Origin: Bacteroidales bacterium
GTDB lineage: Bacteria > Bacteroidota > Bacteroidia > Bacteroidales > Paludibacteraceae
DNA: 64,000 nucleotides
Assembly (NCBI GenBank): GCA_900769555.1
Contig: CAAGHA010000135.1
Location: forward strand, 7,399 to 71,398
Direction: 5' to 3'
This document shows, in pieces, positions 60,852 to 64,000 of the stretch. Position 1 is the stretch's first letter. Each line of letters starts with the position of its first letter. The notes beneath the pieces are model-generated. The model was given only the letters and a program-made list of their open reading frames with translations, was not told where the DNA came from and ran no database searches. The position numbers and the translations under genes were made by a program.

Positions 60852-63839
60852 TCAAAATTTAGCAACCTCAAGCGTACCTTTACGGATTGTTCCATCAGGT
60901 AAGAATAGACGATAGTAATAGGTTCCAGGCTCTGCTGTTTCTCCTCTATAAGTTGCATCCCAGCCATCAGGTCCTTCAAAAATCATTTGCTGATAGCGAT
61001 TATAAATCTCTACCTGATAACCTTTCATAAAACTATTGTTACGACTCTTGTCATTATAATCATTATGTGGAGTTATGATATTCGGAATCTTCAATGAAAC
61101 CTCAACCAAAACCGTATCAGATGGCGATGCACAACGTTTGTCCGCAATATCAACATCCGCAAAAAACTCAAAAGTTCCATTTTTAGTTGGTTGGTATTCC
61201 AATTCATATTCTCCAACTGTTGACTCTATCTTCTCTCCATTGCCATACCACAAGAAACTATCTATTGAAGCATTAGAGGACTCCACAGTTAATGTAACAG
61301 ATTCCCCATATCCGATTTTTGAATCTGAAACCTCAATATCCAATACAACTTGGTCGGCAGTACTCAACGATAAGGTACTATTTTCAGAAACTCCACAATG
61401 CTTATCTACCAAACGAGCAAAATAAACATCGCCAGATTTAACCTCATCTATATTAATTGTCATAAATGTACCGACAGAATCTTCTTTACCACAATCTATA
61501 GAATCTTTTATCTCATCATTTATACCCCAAACAAGGGCTTTAGGTGTTCCTGAAACAATCTTCGCTTTCAACTCAGCCGGAGTAGCCTTGTCATCATGAA
61601 GACAATACAAACTATTATCCGGTTGTAATTCCACCACAGGGTCATTCACCACAATCGTCAAAGCCTCATTGATTGCATACATATTATCACAATCTAAATC
61701 CATTGACCCATATTTCAAAATCTCATCGATCGCTTTATCATTAGCTGCCACAATCACACGGAAAGTTGTTTTCTCCAAGAACGTTGCATCTCTCTTCTTT
61801 GTGCTAATATTTATAATGTTATCATCACCAATTTCTCCATAATTTACCCACTTACCTTCCGTTGAAGCATTTTTGTATTGGAACAAATAACGAGGATTTG
61901 TAATAAAGTTTTTAATTCCGTATTCATTAAATGCATGCAATTGGAAAGTCTCTCCCAAACAAGCTTGAACATCAGTTGTTGTTGTATCAACCTTTCCTGT
62001 TTTCGGATTTATCACTCCAGCCTGCAATTCAATTGTTGGATAACATATCGAGATAGATATGTCATCAATTAAGATATCATTACCTCCATTTGCATTACCT
62101 CCTAATGCATTGTTATACAACTGCATCGTATATTTCGAGCCTTCGATCGGAAACTTAAATGTTAAGTTAGCCCATTCAGATGGTGGCAAGGTCGTTCCCA
62201 AGGTTTGCTCTCTTCTCTGAATATCACCTGTTGAAACAGAATGAACCAAACTACCTTTCTCATCCAACAAATCCAAACGAAGATTCACCGGTACATTAGA
62301 ACCATCTTTAAATACTGCATTACAGATAAAGCAAGAGAACAATAACTCTACATTTTCACATGTTCCATTCAAGTAAATATCACGCTCATAAATCAACGTA
62401 TTTTGTTTCCCCGCAGCACAATTCACAAACAACATTCCTCCATCCGTATCCCCCGATGTATGATCTTCTCCTTTCCAATAATCTTGACCTCCGCCATGAT
62501 TTGGACCATCACCATAGTAGGGACTCGAAGTAATGATATAATATCCATCATCTAAACGATACTTACCACACCAACCACGACTTGGATTGATTACATTAGG
62601 GTCTGTCAACCCATAAGCATGTTCTTTGACATAATTAAAAGGATCCGGAGCCCAATAATTCTCAATTGTATTAGCCTCTCCGCTCTTCCCATCAATAGAA
62701 CCATCATGTAACTTTACTTTACCAGTAGAATCTTTAGCATAATAAGAAGTGGCAGATGCAAACATTCCAAAATCATCCAACCACAAATTCTCTTCAACAA
62801 AGTTACTGTCTGCACGATGAACCACACGAATGACAACAGTTTCCTCCGAAGAAACCTCTGCAGCTGCTCCTGAATAGACCGACTTACCTTTCACAGCCAC
62901 ACGATACAATGCACTTCCTTCCGGTTTAAAATTCTTCCACTCTTTCGAAGTTCCACATTCAATCACTTCCCATTCGGCATCAACCTTTTCCAATGATTTT
63001 ACACTTAAACAATATTCAACATCATCTGTAAATCCTGCTTCATCTGAAATTACTTTTATGGAAGTAATATCCGAAAAAGAACTTATCTCAAACTCCTTTG
63101 AATTAAATGTTTTTCCCTTTGAATTATTAACTTCCAAACCACCAACTGTAGGTTGTTTGTAAGATACCTTTATCGAAGAGGATGTCAACTCTTTATCAAC
63201 ATCTGTATAAATAACATTTGCTTTTAGAGCATAATAAAGTGTTTCATGAATCTTCTCATTCAACTTCAACCCAGATAAGGTTAAGGTTTCAGATGTAGCT
63301 CCACTCACTTCACTCCAATTTTCATTATCTGTACTCACCATCCACTGATAAGTAAACTTAGCTGTATCAACAGAAGAGCAGCCTACTGCCGACAATTCAA
63401 AACTTTCCTCAGGCGAAGTAAGCAATGACTTATTTGTAGTAATGTTAACAACATCTACTTCCGGCATATTTGTTGGAACTGACGTTGAAATCTCATACGG
63501 TTTTACTCTTGTGTTTAAGTAAAACGTAATATTATCACCTATCAACCTCCATGCCGGTTCACCTCCATCTCCTGCTTGAAATCGGAGGACTGCGGTACCA
63601 ACCTGAACAATATCACTTTGTCCCAAAGCTAACCCATCTTCCAATATCTGAACGTGAGCGTCATTTGAATTCCCACATGAAACTCTGAAAATCGTACGAC
63701 ATTCATCGTAGGAAGAAAAATTCATTGACCCACATCCCCACCAATCTGCATGAGTGAATCTTTGAGCATATCCAACTTGTGCTATAGTAAGCATCAAGCA
63801 TGGAATCAACCACTTTTTTATTGAAATAATCTGTCTCAT
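60852..63839 (-). CDS. type B T9SS cargo protein (CHU_C domain)
   Basis: A 995-residue secreted or surface protein. Signal peptide ends near VGYAQR. An N-terminal domain begins THADWWGCGSMNFSSYDECRTIFRVSCG. Ig-like segments follow (PEESFELSAVGCSSVDTAKFTYQW and LTSSSIKVSYKQ). A central lectin- or jelly-roll-like region at about 400-600 contains GGGQDYWKGEDHTSGDTDGG and LLFSCFICNAVFKDGSNVPVN. The last about 75 residues are a CHU_C sorting domain (YQVEIYNRYQQMIFEG, DGWDATYRG, EPGTYYYRLF). It heads the three-gene operon with ompA-like and porP/sprF. Promoter at 63913-63941. Confidence 0.87.
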   Translation of the reverse strand: MRQIISIKKWLIPCLMLTIAQVGYAQRFTHADWWGCGSMNFSSYDECRTIFRVSCGNSNDAHVQILEDGLALGQSDIVQVGTAVLRFQAGDGGEPAWRLIGDNITFYLNTRVKPYEISTSVPTNMPEVDVVNITTNKSLLTSPEESFELSAVGCSSVDTAKFTYQWMVSTDNENWSEVSGATSETLTLSGLKLNEKIHETLYYALKANVIYTDVDKELTSSSIKVSYKQPTVGGLEVNNSKGKTFNSKEFEISSFSDITSIKVISDEAGFTDDVEYCLSVKSLEKVDAEWEVIECGTSKEWKNFKPEGSALYRVAVKGKSVYSGAAAEVSSEETVVIRVVHRADSNFVEENLWLDDFGMFASATSYYAKDSTGKVKLHDGSIDGKSGEANTIENYWAPDPFNYVKEHAYGLTDPNVINPSRGWCGKYRLDDGYYIITSSPYYGDGPNHGGGQDYWKGEDHTSGDTDGGMLFVNCAAGKQNTLIYERDIYLNGTCENVELLFSCFICNAVFKDGSNVPVNLRLDLLDEKGSLVHSVSTGDIQRREQTLGTTLPPSEWANLTFKFPIEGSKYTMQLYNNALGGNANGGNDILIDDISISICYPTIELQAGVINPKTGKVDTTTTDVQACLGETFQLHAFNEYGIKNFITNPRYLFQYKNASTEGKWVNYGEIGDDNIINISTKKRDATFLEKTTFRVIVAANDKAIDEILKYGSMDLDCDNMYAINEALTIVVNDPVVELQPDNSLYCLHDDKATPAELKAKIVSGTPKALVWGINDEIKDSIDCGKEDSVGTFMTINIDEVKSGDVYFARLVDKHCGVSENSTLSLSTADQVVLDIEVSDSKIGYGESVTLTVESSNASIDSFLWYGNGEKIESTVGEYELEYQPTKNGTFEFFADVDIADKRCASPSDTVLVEVSLKIPNIITPHNDYNDKSRNNSFMKGYQVEIYNRYQQMIFEGPDGWDATYRGETAEPGTYYYRLFLPDGTIRKGTLEVAKF

Positions 63840-63912
63840 ATCTATAAATTTTATAGCAGTTCGTACTAATTCTATATTATCCGATAATTCTATATTGCGC
63901 CACTACGCATCT

Positions 63913-63941
63913 CAAAGATAGCAATAAAATAAATAAATCAA
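63913..63941 (-). promoter_or_regulatory. promoter of T9SS module
   Basis: Minus-strand TTG (63939-63941) - N18 - TATCTTTG (63913-63920). The spacer is one base shorter than usual. Leader about 65 bases. Confidence 0.6.
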
Positions 63942-63971
63942 AATTTTTCTTTAAAAATTATAAATAAAATA

Positions 63972-64000
63972 AGATCGGAAGAGCACACGTCTGAACTCCA
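63972..64000 (+). other. Illumina TruSeq adapter sequence
   Basis: The final 29 bases begin AGATCGGAAGAGCACACG and continue as the TruSeq read-1 adapter. It is not genomic; the contig ends in untrimmed adapter. Confidence 0.97.

Noticed and set aside
1..64000. tRNA, rRNA, CRISPR arrays, insertion sequences, prophage genes
   Set aside because: Intergenic regions were read for tRNA-like arms, spaced direct repeats and transposase or phage frames; none were found. The only repeats are the short TIR elements.

Overview
The window is AT-rich and looks like a metagenome- or draft-assembled contig from the order Bacteroidales (phylum Bacteroidota). Support comes from the promoter motif TTG-N19/20-TAnnTTTG in front of many genes, type IX secretion (T9SS) cargo and PorP/SprF proteins, an N-succinylornithine-type transcarbamylase, and lipoproteins and S9 peptidases of Bacteroidales type. 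The last 29 bases (63972-64000) match the Illumina TruSeq adapter, so the right end is a library artefact. I see no tRNA, rRNA, CRISPR array, insertion sequence, prophage or replication origin.

Layout. 0.1-3.5 kb: ddl and an Mrp-type ATPase, then two tandem rhodanese-fold lipoproteins that lack the catalytic cysteine. 3.9-10.7 kb (minus strand): tetR, tolC-like, adaptor, RND pump and a PII-like protein, ended by a strong terminator. 10.7-15.1 kb: a C_GCAxxG_C_C protein and an AddA-like helicase-nuclease. 15.1-17.2 kb: two overlapping lipoprotein genes, one with a zincin HELAH motif. 17.4-23.2 kb: a 1957-residue secreted protein with a type B T9SS sorting domain. 23.7-26.1 kb: dnaB and a flavodoxin/2[4Fe-4S] protein. 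26.2-32.5 kb: a tight seven-gene operon led by a histidine/tyrosine ammonia-lyase-like gene, with fabG, lolA-like, a lipoprotein, a barrel-less SusC-like protein, a glucosaminidase-LysM protein and a BASS transporter. 33-37.5 kb: a Cys/His/Lys-rich lipoprotein, a DPP IV-like peptidase and a Uup-like ABC-F ATPase. 37.7-44.3 kb: arginine and proline synthesis (argF', proA, proB, proC) with an acyl-CoA synthetase and an XRE-cupin regulator. 45-49.6 kb: a MuiA/DUF4139 protein, rpsO, a small outer-membrane protein, a decayed T9SS type A cargo gene and rpmH (too short for a simple ORF search). 49.7-53.6 kb: a GT9 glycosyltransferase with a DUF4254 protein, a frameshifted BspA-type LRR gene and a SAP-domain protein. 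53.6-58.2 kb: thrA and an ApgM-like proposed homoserine kinase, with envelope genes in the same operon and no thrC. 58.6-63.8 kb: a T9SS module of PorP/SprF, an OmpA-like protein and a type B cargo protein.

Themes. The envelope and T9SS content is large: two type B cargo proteins, one PorP/SprF-OmpA pair and one dead type A cargo gene. The ammonia-lyase operon resembles a stripped-down aryl-polyene/flexirubin-type cluster without ketosynthase or acyl carrier genes, and is the best candidate for an undescribed system. Intergenic regions repeatedly carry short elements with termini related to TTCTATAAATT / AATTTATAGAA; two copies have perfect terminal inverted repeats.
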